Shown one piece after another: positions 8,768 through 18,023 of a stretch of 64,000 nt of DNA. The first letter of the stretch is position 1. Each line of letters opens with the position of its first letter. Position numbers and translations under genes: made by a program. The notes beneath the pieces were generated by a model. That model did not search any database. It was not told the DNA's origin and saw only the letters and a program-made list of their open reading frames with translations. This DNA comes from Fumia sp045645505 (GTDB lineage Bacteria > Bacillota > Clostridia > Oscillospirales > Ruminococcaceae), in assembly GCA_045645505.1 (NCBI GenBank), contig JAZRIW010000018.1, positions 1-64,000 on the forward strand, given 5' to 3'.

Positions 8768-9235
8768 TTGAAAATTAAATGGAAGAAACTTATTTTGTCG
8801 CTACTTATACCACTTTTGGTCGGTGGAGTATCCTCTTTATTTACTATGAATTCTATGGAAAGCTTTGACAGTCTTAAAAAACCTCCTTTGTCGCCACCGG
8901 GTTGGTTATTTCCTGTAGTGTGGACTATATTGTATCTGCTTATGGGCTTTGCTTCTTATATTATTGCAAATTCTCAGAGTGGCAAAGAACGTCAGAATGC
9001 ACTTTTTCTTTATGGGCTTCAGCTTTTTGTTAATTTTTTCTGGTCAATAATATTTTTTAATATGGAAAAATATTTTTTAAGTTTTATATGGTTAGTATTG
9101 CTCTGGGTACTAATTTTAATGACTATATTAGCATTCAGAAAAATATCAAAATTAGCCGGAAATCTTTTGATTCCTTATATTCTATGGGTGACCTTTGCAG
9201 GATACCTTAATTTATATATATATCTTCTGAATTGA
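8768..9235 (+). CDS. tspO: TspO/MBR family membrane protein
   Basis: This small protein (155 residues from the TTG) has five hydrophobic helices and typical TspO features: the PPLSPPGWLFPVVWT(I)LY segment near residue 45 and an aromatic-rich C-terminal half. TspO proteins bind porphyrins and related tetrapyrroles in the membrane; the bacterial role varies and is not settled. TTG 8768 is chosen because GAGGTGA (8756-8762) lies five bases ahead. A GTG at 8759 overlaps that site and would add three residues. The gene is a single unit between two terminators. Confidence 0.85.
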   Translation: MKIKWKKLILSLLIPLLVGGVSSLFTMNSMESFDSLKKPPLSPPGWLFPVVWTILYLLMGFASYIIANSQSGKERQNALFLYGLQLFVNFFWSIIFFNMEKYFLSFIWLVLLWVLILMTILAFRKISKLAGNLLIPYILWVTFAGYLNLYIYLLN

Positions 9236-9237
9236 AA

Positions 9238-9290
9238 TAAGGGCATATATGTACTTTATTAAATTATACATATATGCCTTTATACTATTT
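9238..9290 (+). terminator. Terminator-like hairpin after tspO
   Basis: GGCATATATGTA (9242-9253) pairs perfectly with TACATATATGCC (9267-9278), followed by a short T run. Confidence 0.65.
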
Positions 9291-9378
9291 AAAACATATT
9301 AAAATTTGTAAATAATACATAAAAAATCAAAATTATCCAACTTTTTATCAAAAAAGTACTTATTTTTTTATATTTATG

Positions 9379-9387
9379 TGTTAAAAT
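9379..9387 (+). promoter_or_regulatory. Extended -10 promoter of glmM
   Basis: TGT-TAAAAT is an extended -10 box. No clear -35 box is seen 17 bases upstream. The GGAGG ribosome binding site and ATG follow about 25 bases later. Confidence 0.45.
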
Positions 9388-9416
9388 ATAAGTGATTAAA
9401 ATATTCGGAGGTAATT

Positions 9417-10769
9417 ATGGGAAGACTTTTTGGAACAGATGGAGTAAGAGGAGTGGCCGGTACAGAATTGACTGCTCAGATGTGTTTTAATATAGGTACA
9501 GCTGCTGCAACAGTGCTTACGGATTCAGTTAAAAAAAGACCACGTATCTTAATCGCAAGAGATACAAGAATATCCGGTGATATGATAGAAGCTTCTTTGA
9601 TTGCAGGTTTTACTTCAATAGGTGCTGATGTAATACCACTGGGAGTTTTACCTACTCCGGCACTTGCGTATCTTACACGCGAATATAAGGCAGATGCAAG
9701 TGCAATGATTTCGGCGTCACATAATCCTATGGAATATAATGGAATTAAGTTTTTTAATTCCGAAGGATACAAGCTGTCTGATGAGCTTGAGGATAAGATT
9801 GAAGCGATAGTGCGCGGAAGCTCACATACGTGTGATTTGCCGCAAGGTGATGGAATAGGTATTATTTTAAAAAATGATACGGCATTAGATGATTATGTAA
9901 GCTATACTCTGACTACTGTGGATACAAGACTTGACGGAATTAAGGCGGCAGTTGACTGCGGAAATGGTTCAGCTTCTTTGTCAGCGCCATCTGCACTTAA
10001 AAAGTTAGGAGTTCAGTGCGAGGTTATTAATAATGAACCAAATGGTGTCAATATCAATGCTTCGTGTGGTTCTACGCATATTGAAGCGGTTACTTCGTTG
10101 GTAAAGAAAACAGGTGCTGATGTTGGCTTTGCATTTGACGGTGATGCAGACAGACTTATGGCTGTTGATGAAAACGGAAACCTGGTAGATGGCGATAAAA
10201 TTTTAGCTATTTGCTCAAACTATCTTAAAAGTCAGGGCAAGCTTAAAAAAGATACAGTAGTTGCTACTGTTATGAGTAACCTTGGATTATTCAAAATGGC
10301 ACAAAATAATGGTATAACTGTTGAAAAAACCAAGGTAGGAGACCGTTATGTGCTTGAAAAAATGCTTAAATATGGTTATAATCTTGGCGGTGAACAATCA
10401 GGTCATATAATATTCTTAGAGCATAATACTACAGGTGACGGATTAATAACAGCTTTGCAACTTCTTTCTGTTATGAAGCACACCGGTAAAAAGCTTTCAG
10501 AACTTTCATCTGTTATGACTGTGATGCCACAGGTTATGGTGAATGTAGAGATTTCTAATGAGAAAAAATATGAATATGTAAATGACATTGAAATTATGGA
10601 TATTATTCATAAGGTTGAAAAGGCTTTTGAAGATAATGGAAGAGTTTTGATACGTCCTTCAGGCACTGAACCGCTTATAAGAATTATGATAGAGGGCCAG
10701 GATGTGGAATTTATGAAAGAACAGGCAGAAGTCGTAGCAAGTGTTATAAGAAAGAATTTAAGTGAATAA
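9417..10769 (+). CDS. glmM: Phosphoglucosamine mutase
   Basis: The 450-residue protein starts MGRLFGTDGVRGVAG, the hallmark opening of GlmM. It carries the phosphoserine loop SASHNPMEYNG near residue 100, metal loop DGDADR near 243 and phosphate loop RPSGTEPLIR near 420. GlmM converts glucosamine-6-phosphate to glucosamine-1-phosphate on the way to UDP-GlcNAc, peptidoglycan and teichoic acids. The GGAGG ribosome binding site is well placed. The gene is monocistronic, bounded by hairpins on both sides. It is the second phosphohexomutase in the window and is clearly a different subfamily from the one at 5861. Confidence 0.96.
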   Translation: MGRLFGTDGVRGVAGTELTAQMCFNIGTAAATVLTDSVKKRPRILIARDTRISGDMIEASLIAGFTSIGADVIPLGVLPTPALAYLTREYKADASAMISASHNPMEYNGIKFFNSEGYKLSDELEDKIEAIVRGSSHTCDLPQGDGIGIILKNDTALDDYVSYTLTTVDTRLDGIKAAVDCGNGSASLSAPSALKKLGVQCEVINNEPNGVNINASCGSTHIEAVTSLVKKTGADVGFAFDGDADRLMAVDENGNLVDGDKILAICSNYLKSQGKLKKDTVVATVMSNLGLFKMAQNNGITVEKTKVGDRYVLEKMLKYGYNLGGEQSGHIIFLEHNTTGDGLITALQLLSVMKHTGKKLSELSSVMTVMPQVMVNVEISNEKKYEYVNDIEIMDIIHKVEKAFEDNGRVLIRPSGTEPLIRIMIEGQDVEFMKEQAEVVASVIRKNLSE

Positions 10770-10774
10770 AAAAT

Positions 10775-10815
10775 GTATAATATACAATATTTTTGTATAT
10801 TATACAAAAATATTG
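10775..10815 (+). repeat. Two overlapping, mutually exclusive inverted repeats
   Basis: GTATAATATACAA (10775-10787) is perfectly complementary to 10793-10805. CAATATTTTTGTATA (10785-10799) is perfectly complementary to 10801-10815. The arms overlap, so only one fold can form. The second repeat is centred on 10800 and reads TTTGTATA-T-TATACAAA. Confidence 0.75.
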
Positions 10816-10837
10816 TCCAACAAATGGTTAAAAAACG

Positions 10838-10878
10838 GGGATTATTTGTATATCTATACAAATATCCCTGATTTTTTT
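10838..10878 (+). terminator. Hairpin with T run between glmM and argG
   Basis: GGGATTATTTGTATA pairs with TATACAAATATCCC with one bulged T, followed by seven T. It probably terminates glmM. Its core repeats the TTTGTATA..TATACAAA palindrome seen 53 bases upstream. Confidence 0.75.
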
Positions 10879-10898
10879 ATTTTATGGCGGTAAATGCC

Positions 10899-10927
10899 TT
10901 GATTTTTTATACAGTTACTTTTATAAT
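10899..10927 (+). promoter_or_regulatory. Promoter of the arginine operon
   Basis: TTGATT (10899-10904), a 17-base spacer and TATAAT (10922-10927), 46 bases ahead of argG. Confidence 0.75.
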
Positions 10928-10972
10928 TAGTATTGTAATTATTGAAAAATAAAAGGAAAGGAAGAATTTAAA

Positions 10973-12199
10973 ATGTCAGATTATAAAAAAGTTGTGTTAG
11001 CATATTCAGGAGGTCTTGATACTTCTATCATTATCCCGTGGCTTAAGGAAAATTATGGTTGTGAGGTTATCTGTGTAGCAGGTAACGTAGGTCAGGATGC
11101 TGAACTTGACGGTCTTGAAGAGAGAGCACTTAAAACAGGAGCTTCCAAGCTTTATATAGAAGATATTCAGGAAGAGTTTGTTTACGATTATGTTTTCCCC
11201 ACAATTAAAGCAGGTGCAATTTATGAAAATAAATATCTCTTAGGTACTTCTTTTGCACGTCCTCCGATTGCAAAGAGAATTGTAGAGATTGCTAAAAAAG
11301 AAGGAGCAGATGCTATTTGCCATGGTTGTACCGGTAAAGGTAATGACCAGGTTCGTTTTGAACTTGCTATCAAGGCATTTGCACCTAATATGCCTATAAT
11401 TGCTCCTTGGAGAATCTGGGATATTAAATCCCGTGATGAGGAAATTGATTACGCAGAAGCTCATAATGTTCCAATTAAATTAACTCGTGAAACCAATTAT
11501 TCAAAGGATATGAATTTGTGGCATCTTTCTCATGAAGGTCTTGATTTGGAAGATCCAATGAATGAGCCTCAGTATAATAAGCCCGGTTTCCTTGAAATGG
11601 GCGTTTCTCCTGAAATGGCTCCCGATAAACCCACTTATATTATTCTTTCTTTTGAAAAAGGTATCCCCGTTGCTTTAGACGGTAAAAAATTAGATGGTGT
11701 TACTCTTATCAAAACCCTTAACAAAATTGGCGGTGAAAATGGTATCGGCCTTGCTGATTTGGTGGAAAATCGTCTTGTAGGTATGAAATCAAGAGGCGTT
11801 TATGAAACACCCGGCGGAACAATCCTTTACCATGCGCACGATGTTTTGGAAACAATTTGTCTTGATAAGGCGACTCAGCATTATAAACAACAGATAGCAT
11901 TGAAATTTGCTGATATAGTTTATGATGGTCAGTGGTACACACCTTTACGTGAAGCTCTTTCAGCTTTCGTTGATAAAACACAGGAAACTGTTACAGGTGA
12001 TGTAAAACTTAAATTATATAAAGGTAATATTATAAATGCAGGTGTATCTTCTCCTTATTCTCTTTATAGTGAAGAGATTGCTACTTTTGGTGAAGATGAA
12101 GTATATAATCAGATTGATTCACAAGGATTTATCAATCTTTTTGGTTTGCCGATTAAAGTTAAAGCTATGCTTGATGAAAAGAGAAATGAAAATAAATAA
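10973..12199 (+). CDS. argG: Argininosuccinate synthase
   Basis: The 408-residue protein opens with the PP-loop AYSGGLDTSIII of ATP pyrophosphatases and has the argininosuccinate synthase blocks GCTGKGNDQVRFE and YSKDMNLWHLSHEG. It joins citrulline and aspartate with ATP to form argininosuccinate. It is the first gene of a seven-gene arginine cluster in the order G-H-C-J-B-D-F and has its own promoter. AAGGAAAGGAAG lies upstream of the ATG. Leading the operon with the last two pathway steps is compatible with either biosynthesis or citrulline recycling, but the rest of the operon makes biosynthesis clear. Confidence 0.97.
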   Translation: MSDYKKVVLAYSGGLDTSIIIPWLKENYGCEVICVAGNVGQDAELDGLEERALKTGASKLYIEDIQEEFVYDYVFPTIKAGAIYENKYLLGTSFARPPIAKRIVEIAKKEGADAICHGCTGKGNDQVRFELAIKAFAPNMPIIAPWRIWDIKSRDEEIDYAEAHNVPIKLTRETNYSKDMNLWHLSHEGLDLEDPMNEPQYNKPGFLEMGVSPEMAPDKPTYIILSFEKGIPVALDGKKLDGVTLIKTLNKIGGENGIGLADLVENRLVGMKSRGVYETPGGTILYHAHDVLETICLDKATQHYKQQIALKFADIVYDGQWYTPLREALSAFVDKTQETVTGDVKLKLYKGNIINAGVSSPYSLYSEEIATFGEDEVYNQIDSQGFINLFGLPIKVKAMLDEKRNENK

Positions 12200-12202
12200 T
12201 TT

Positions 12203-12222
12203 AGCGGGCAATTTTGCCCGCT
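12203..12222 (+). other. Stem-loop between argG and argH
   Basis: AGCGGGCA / TGCCCGCT with a four-base loop. Only three T follow, so it is more likely a processing or partial-termination element than a full terminator. Confidence 0.5.
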
Positions 12223-12261
12223 GTCCTTTAATAATATAGTTGAAAGGAAGATATTATTATC

Positions 12262-13638
12262 ATGGGAAAGATGTGGGCAGGACGTTTTCAGAAGGAAGTA
12301 GATAGTAAGGTTAACGATTTTAATTCTTCAATAGCTTTCGATGCGAGAATGTTCAAAAGCGATATTTTAGGCTCTGTTGCTCATGCTACAATGTTAAAAA
12401 AACAAGGTATTATTCCCTCTGAAGATGCAAACTTAATTATTGATGGTTTAAATAGTATCTTAGAGGATTTAATTTCTGGCAAATTGCAGTTTGATATGGA
12501 AGCTGAGGATATTCATATGTTTATTGAAGCTGAGCTTACTTCCCGTATCGGTGATGCAGGAAAAAGACTTCATACTGCACGTTCCAGAAATGATCAGGTT
12601 GCTTTAGATATTCGTCTTTATTTGCGTGATGAAATTAAAGAGATAAAGTGCTTAATTAAGGCTCTTATCAAGACTATCTGCGATATGGCAAAGGACAATC
12701 TTGAAACTATAATGCCCGGATACACTCATCTTCAGAGAGCACAGCCTATAACATTTGCACATCATCTTATGGCATATGCAAATATGCTTTTGAGGGATTT
12801 GGGACGTCTTTCTGATGCTGAAAAGAGGATGAATGTCTGTCCTTTGGGAAGTGGTGCTTTAGCAGGTACTACATATCCTATTGATCGTGAGCTTACTGCT
12901 TCACTTTTAAATTTTGACGGACCGATGCTTAATAGCCTCGATGGTGTTTCTGACAGAGATTTTTGTATTGAACTTTGTTCAGCAATTTCTACAGTTATGA
13001 TGCATCTTTCTCGTTTTTCTGAAGAGATAATTCTTTGGTGTTCATGGGAATTTAAATTTATTGAGCTTGATGATGCTTTCGCTACCGGTTCAAGTATTAT
13101 GCCTCAGAAGAAAAATCCCGATGTTGCAGAACTTGTAAGAGGAAAAACGGGCAGAGTTTATGGTGATCTTATGACTTTGCTTTCTATGATGAAATCTTTA
13201 CCTTTGGCTTATAATAAGGATATGCAGGAGGATAAAGAAGCTATTTTTGATGCAGTTGATACTGTTAAACTTTGTCTTTCAACTTTTGAGCCAATGCTTA
13301 AAACAGCGAGGGTGCTTTCTGATAATATGTATCAAGCCGCTGCAAAAGGTTTTATAAATGCAACTGATTGTGCAGATTACCTCACTAAAAAAGGTATTCC
13401 TTTCAGAGATGCTTATAAAATTACCGGTACGTTGGTTTATAGATGTATTGAATTAAATTGCACTATGGAGACACTTCCTCTTGATGAATATAAAAAACTA
13501 AGTGATGTTTTTGAAAACGATGTATATGATAATATCAATTTGAAAACTTGTGCTTTTATGAGAAATTGTATAGGTGGCCCCGCAAAAGAGCGAGTATCAG
13601 AACAGATTTTATTTGTAATGTCACAGCTTGATAATTGA
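12262..13638 (+). CDS. argH: Argininosuccinate lyase
   Basis: The 458-residue protein has the fumarase/aspartase superfamily signature GSSIMPQKKNPD near residue 275 and the ArgH opening GKMWAGRF. HTARSRNDQV near residue 105 and TPGYTHLQ-like MPGYTHLQRAQP complete the active-site regions. It splits argininosuccinate into arginine and fumarate. It follows argG after 62 bases that include a stem-loop, and is followed by argC after 18 bases. Nothing is missing from the three conserved regions. Confidence 0.97.
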   Translation: MGKMWAGRFQKEVDSKVNDFNSSIAFDARMFKSDILGSVAHATMLKKQGIIPSEDANLIIDGLNSILEDLISGKLQFDMEAEDIHMFIEAELTSRIGDAGKRLHTARSRNDQVALDIRLYLRDEIKEIKCLIKALIKTICDMAKDNLETIMPGYTHLQRAQPITFAHHLMAYANMLLRDLGRLSDAEKRMNVCPLGSGALAGTTYPIDRELTASLLNFDGPMLNSLDGVSDRDFCIELCSAISTVMMHLSRFSEEIILWCSWEFKFIELDDAFATGSSIMPQKKNPDVAELVRGKTGRVYGDLMTLLSMMKSLPLAYNKDMQEDKEAIFDAVDTVKLCLSTFEPMLKTARVLSDNMYQAAAKGFINATDCADYLTKKGIPFRDAYKITGTLVYRCIELNCTMETLPLDEYKKLSDVFENDVYDNINLKTCAFMRNCIGGPAKERVSEQILFVMSQLDN

Positions 13639-13656
13639 TTTGAAAGGAATTTTAAT

Positions 13657-14697
13657 ATGAGTAAAATAAAAGCAGGAATTATTGGTGCTACAGGTTATGT
13701 AGGTGCTGAGCTTGTACGTCTTTTGCTCTCACACCCTGATGTTATTATTTCGGCAATAAGTTCAGTTTCTTATGAAGGTAAGAAATTGTCAGAGGTTTAT
13801 CCTAATTTTTATGGGATTTCTGATATGGTTTTGGAAAATGAAGATGCTGTAATAGGAAAAAGTGATGTTGTTTTTGCCTCCTTACCTCATGGTCTTTCTG
13901 AACCAATTGCTAAAAAATGTATAGAGAAGGGCGTTAAATTTATTGATTTGGGTGCCGATTTCAGATTGACAGATGAAGAAGATTATAAAGAATGGTATGG
14001 CCTTTCTTACAATGAAAAAGCTTTACACAATGTGGCAGTTTATTCAATTCCTGAGCTTGACAGAAAAAAAGCAAAGGGAGCTAAGATAATTGCAAATCCG
14101 GGGTGCTATGTAACCGCGGCAAGTTTAGGACTTGCCCCACTTATAAAATCAGCTTTAGCGGATTTGAAACATATTATAATTGATGCAAAATCAGGTACTA
14201 CAGGTGCAGGAAGAGGTTTATCCCTTACCACTCATCATCCCGAATGTAATGAAGCTTTTTCACCATACAAAATAGCTTCACATCGCCATACTCCTGAGAT
14301 AGAACAGAATTTATCCAATTTATCAGGTGAAAAGGTAACCTTGACATTTGTACCTCACTTGTTACCGATAAACCGAGGTATAATCTCAACTGTTTATGTT
14401 GATCTTAAATATACTGTAAAGCCAGAAACTTTACACCAATTTTATTCTGATTTTTACAAAGATGAGGAATTTGTGCAAGTTCTTCCGTTGGGAGAGGTTG
14501 CAAATTTAAAGAATGTGCGCTGCACAAATAACTGTCAGATTTCAGTACACTATGATAAGCGTACAAATCGTGCTATAATTGTTTCAGCTATTGATAATAT
14601 GGTTAAAGGTGCTGCAGGTCAAGCAATACAGAATATGAACCTGATTTTTGATTTACCTGAAAACCAAGGATTAAAACTTATTTCACCTATTTTTTAA
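13657..14697 (+). CDS. argC: N-acetyl-gamma-glutamyl-phosphate reductase
   Basis: The 346-residue protein has an NAD(P)-binding GATGYVGAEL motif at residues 10-19 and the catalytic cysteine in NPGCYVTAA near residue 149. Later blocks HRHTPEIEQ and FVPHLLPINRG are typical. The length is that of the long (type 1) ArgC family. It reduces N-acetylglutamyl phosphate to the semialdehyde with NADPH. It lies in the operon between argH and argJ with short gaps, so it is co-transcribed. Confidence 0.97.
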   Translation: MSKIKAGIIGATGYVGAELVRLLLSHPDVIISAISSVSYEGKKLSEVYPNFYGISDMVLENEDAVIGKSDVVFASLPHGLSEPIAKKCIEKGVKFIDLGADFRLTDEEDYKEWYGLSYNEKALHNVAVYSIPELDRKKAKGAKIIANPGCYVTAASLGLAPLIKSALADLKHIIIDAKSGTTGAGRGLSLTTHHPECNEAFSPYKIASHRHTPEIEQNLSNLSGEKVTLTFVPHLLPINRGIISTVYVDLKYTVKPETLHQFYSDFYKDEEFVQVLPLGEVANLKNVRCTNNCQISVHYDKRTNRAIIVSAIDNMVKGAAGQAIQNMNLIFDLPENQGLKLISPIF

Positions 14698-14714
14698 AGA
14701 AAGGTATTTAGATT

Positions 14715-15950
14715 ATGCTTGTTAATTTTAAAGGATATACTTTTAAAGATGGCGGAGTTACATCAGCAAAAGGTTTTAAGGCTTCGGGGGTACATTGTGG
14801 TATCCGTAAAAGTAAAACCAAAAAAGATTTAGGACTTATTTATTCCGAAAAGCCATCAGTTGCAGCGGCAGTTTATACTCAGAATAAGGTTAAAGGTGCT
14901 CCTATTTATGTTACTAAGGAGAATCTTGAAAATTCTCTGGCACAAGCGGTAATTGTAAACAGTGGTATTGCTAATACTTGTAATGCAGATGGTATAGAAA
15001 AAGCCAAAATGATGTGTGAAATTGCGGCGAATGAACTTAAAATTGATTCAAAAGATGTAATTGTTGCTTCTACCGGAGTAATTGGTCAGCCTTTACCTAT
15101 AGAACCTATAAAAGAGGGAATGCCTTCTTTGAAATCAACTCTTAATACAGACGGTAACAACGATTTTGCAGAGTCTATTATGACTACTGATACTGTTAAA
15201 AAAGAAGTTGCTGTTGAGTTTACTTTGGGTGGTGTCAAGTGCAGAATAGGCGGCTGTGCAAAAGGTTCAGGTATGATTCATCCAAATATGGCTACGATGC
15301 TTTGCTTTTTGACTACTGATGTGGCAATTGAACCTGAGCTTTTGAAAATTGCACTTAAAAAAGTAGTTGATGAAACTTTTAATATGGTAAGTATCGATGG
15401 CGATACTTCAACTAATGATATGGTGTCTATAATGGCATCAGGTGAAGCTAAAAATCCGATTCTTTATGCACAGAATGATGATTTTGAGATATTTCTAAAT
15501 GGACTTTATGTAGTGCTTATGAATATTTCAAGAATGCTTGCAAAAGACGGCGAAGGTGCTACCAAACTTTTGGAATGTGCTGTAAGTGGTGCTGCAGATA
15601 AGCTTCAGGCTAAAACAGTTGCAAAATCTGTAATTACTTCTTCACTTTTTAAATCTGCTATGTTTGGTGCGGATGCTAACTGGGGCAGAATACTTTGTGC
15701 AATTGGATATGCTCCTTGTGATGTAGATGTTGAAAAAATTGATGTATCATTACTTTCTGAAAATGGAGATTTAGCAGTTTGTAAAAATGGATTTGGAGTT
15801 GATTTCTCCGAAGATACTGCTAAAGAGGTGCTTTCAGCTGATGAAATTAAGATTTTGATTAATTTAAACAGTGGAAATGAAACTGCAGTAGCATGGGGTT
15901 GCGATTTAACCTATGATTATGTGAAAATTAACGGAGATTACAGGACTTAA
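14715..15950 (+). CDS. argJ: Bifunctional ornithine acetyltransferase / N-acetylglutamate synthase
   Basis: The 411-residue precursor contains the self-cleavage site in KGSGMIHPNMATMLCF: in the family, autocleavage between A and T creates the alpha and beta chains and exposes the nucleophilic threonine. ArgJ moves the acetyl group from N-acetylornithine to glutamate, so the cycle needs no argE and, if bifunctional, no argA. Neither gene is in the operon, which supports the bifunctional reading but does not prove acetyl-CoA activity. It follows argC by 17 bases. Confidence 0.95.
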   Translation: MLVNFKGYTFKDGGVTSAKGFKASGVHCGIRKSKTKKDLGLIYSEKPSVAAAVYTQNKVKGAPIYVTKENLENSLAQAVIVNSGIANTCNADGIEKAKMMCEIAANELKIDSKDVIVASTGVIGQPLPIEPIKEGMPSLKSTLNTDGNNDFAESIMTTDTVKKEVAVEFTLGGVKCRIGGCAKGSGMIHPNMATMLCFLTTDVAIEPELLKIALKKVVDETFNMVSIDGDTSTNDMVSIMASGEAKNPILYAQNDDFEIFLNGLYVVLMNISRMLAKDGEGATKLLECAVSGAADKLQAKTVAKSVITSSLFKSAMFGADANWGRILCAIGYAPCDVDVEKIDVSLLSENGDLAVCKNGFGVDFSEDTAKEVLSADEIKILINLNSGNETAVAWGCDLTYDYVKINGDYRT

Positions 15951-15966
15951 GAAAGGCAGAAATGAT

Positions 15967-16827
15967 ATGGTTGATATTTCAAATAATATAAAAGCCCAGA
16001 TTTTAAATGATGCACTTCCGTATATCCGTAAATATCATGATAAAATAGTTGTGATTAAATATGGCGGAAATGCTATGACCAGTGAAGAACTTAAAAATGC
16101 GGTAATGAGCGATATTGTACTTTTGAGTTTAGTTGGTATTAAAGCGGTGCTTATTCATGGGGGCGGACCTGAAATAAATCAGATGCTTGATCGTGTCGGT
16201 GTTGAAAGCAAGTTTATAAATGGATTGCGATATACCGATAAAGAAACTGCTGAAATCGTACGTATGGTATTGGCAGGCAAGGTTAATAAGGATCTGGTTG
16301 CTTTATTGGAGCGACAAGGTGGAACAGCCTTGGGACTTTGCGGTTCTGATGGAAAAATGCTGAAGGTTCGTAAATTGAAATCCAAAGAAGATTTAGGCTA
16401 TGTTGGTGAAATAACCGATGTAGATGTCAAGCCTATTTTAGATGCACTTGATAATGGATATATTCCTGTTATTGCAACGGTTGCTACCGATAAAAAGGGG
16501 CAGGTGTATAATATCAATGCGGATACTGCTGCTTCGGAAATTGCATCAGCTTTAGGTGCAGAGAATCTTATTTTGATGACAGATATAAGAGGACTTTTAA
16601 AAGATAAAGATGACGAAAGTACTTTAATTCCTGAAGTAAATGTCAGTGAAGTACCTTCGCTTATAAATCAAGGAATTATTTCAGGTGGAATGATTCCCAA
16701 AATAGAATGTTGTGTTGAAGCTGTACGTCGTGGCGTGCAGAAAACTTGTATTATAGATGGTAGAATTCCGCACTCAATTTTAATTGAAATCCTTTCTAAT
16801 GAGGGTGTAGGAACTTTGTTTAAATAA
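15967..16827 (+). CDS. argB: Acetylglutamate kinase
   Basis: The 286-residue protein is an amino acid kinase with VIKYGGNAM near residue 28, VLIHGGGPEINQ near 61 and the C-terminal GGMIPKIE block. It phosphorylates N-acetylglutamate, the committed and often feedback-regulated step. An N-terminal extension before the kinase core (about residues 1-22) is seen in arginine-sensitive hexameric enzymes, so feedback inhibition by arginine is plausible but inferred. It sits between argJ and argD with 16- and 13-base gaps. Confidence 0.97.
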   Translation: MVDISNNIKAQILNDALPYIRKYHDKIVVIKYGGNAMTSEELKNAVMSDIVLLSLVGIKAVLIHGGGPEINQMLDRVGVESKFINGLRYTDKETAEIVRMVLAGKVNKDLVALLERQGGTALGLCGSDGKMLKVRKLKSKEDLGYVGEITDVDVKPILDALDNGYIPVIATVATDKKGQVYNINADTAASEIASALGAENLILMTDIRGLLKDKDDESTLIPEVNVSEVPSLINQGIISGGMIPKIECCVEAVRRGVQKTCIIDGRIPHSILIEILSNEGVGTLFK

Positions 16828-16840
16828 AGGAAGTATAAAA

Positions 16841-18022
16841 ATGGACTTTTCTAAGATAAAAGAGCAGGATAAACAGTACATAATGAATACTTATGCCCGT
16901 TATGATGCTTGTATTACTGGGGGAAAAGGGGCAGTTTGCACCGATTCAAATGGTAAAGAATATATAGATTTCACAAGTGGTATAGGCGTAAATTCTTTAG
17001 GATATGCTGATGAAGATTGGGTAAAGGCTGTTTCAGATCAGGCAGGTAAATTAGCTCATATTTCGAATCTCTATTATACTTTGCCGGGTACAGAACTTGC
17101 AAAAACCCTCTGTGAAAAAACAGGTTACAGTCGGGTGTTTTTCGGAAATTCAGGTGCTGAAGCTAATGAGGGAGCTATAAAAGTAGCAAGAAAATACAGT
17201 TTTGACAAATATGGCGAAAACAGGAATAAGATTATAACTTTGGTTAATTCTTTCCACGGAAGAACTGTTACTACTTTATCGGCGACGGGACAAGACGTCT
17301 TTCATAATTTTTTCTTCCCTTTTACAGAGGGATTTACTTATGCAAAAGCCAATGATTTTGAAGATTTTTTGGATAATGTTGATAAAAACACCTGTGCTGT
17401 GATGTTTGAGTATATTCAGGGCGAGGGCGGAGTGAATGCTCTTGATGAAGAGTATATCAAAAAGGTTTATGATTATTGTAAACAAAATGATATTTTGCTT
17501 ATTGCTGATGAGGTGCAAACAGGTATAGGCAGAACAGGAAAGCTTCTTTGCGGAGAACATTTTGGTATAAAAGCTGATATTACTACTCTCGCAAAAGGTT
17601 TAGGCGGAGGACTTCCTATAGGTGCTGTTTTAGTTAATGAAAAGCTTAAGGATACTTTAGTGGCCGGTACTCATGGTACAACTTTCGGTGCAAATCCGAT
17701 TGTTTGCGCAGGCGCCGAGGTTGTTTTGAAAAAAGTTTCTGACGAAAGTTTCTTAAAAGAGGTTACTCTTAAAGGTGACAAGATAAGAGCTTGTCTTACT
17801 TGTTGCGATGAAGTTAAATCACTAAGCGGTTTAGGACTTATGATAGGTATTGAATTAAAAACTAAAAATAGCGCAGAAGTCTTAAAAGCTTGTCTTGAAA
17901 AGGGACTTATGGTGTTGACTGCAAAGAATAAAATTCGTTTGTTGCCACCACTAACAATTACTGATGATGAGTTGAAAAAAGGTCTTAATATTTTATGGGA
18001 TGTATTAGAAAGGAAAGTGTGA
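16841..18022 (+). CDS. argD: Acetylornithine aminotransferase
   Basis: The 393-residue class III aminotransferase has GNSGAEANEGAIK near residue 105, the cofactor aspartate region LLIADEVQTGIGRTG near 222 and the PLP lysine in TLAKGLGGGLPIGAVL near 250. It converts N-acetylglutamate semialdehyde to N-acetylornithine with glutamate as donor. Its place between argB and argF, one base before the argF ATG, fixes the role among ornithine, GABA and acetylornithine aminotransferases. Confidence 0.95.
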   Translation: MDFSKIKEQDKQYIMNTYARYDACITGGKGAVCTDSNGKEYIDFTSGIGVNSLGYADEDWVKAVSDQAGKLAHISNLYYTLPGTELAKTLCEKTGYSRVFFGNSGAEANEGAIKVARKYSFDKYGENRNKIITLVNSFHGRTVTTLSATGQDVFHNFFFPFTEGFTYAKANDFEDFLDNVDKNTCAVMFEYIQGEGGVNALDEEYIKKVYDYCKQNDILLIADEVQTGIGRTGKLLCGEHFGIKADITTLAKGLGGGLPIGAVLVNEKLKDTLVAGTHGTTFGANPIVCAGAEVVLKKVSDESFLKEVTLKGDKIRACLTCCDEVKSLSGLGLMIGIELKTKNSAEVLKACLEKGLMVLTAKNKIRLLPPLTITDDELKKGLNILWDVLERKV

Positions 18023-18023
18023 T

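Noticed and set aside
10775..10815. Tandem terminators only
   Set aside because: The first repeat has no T run and a one-base centre, so pure termination does not explain it.
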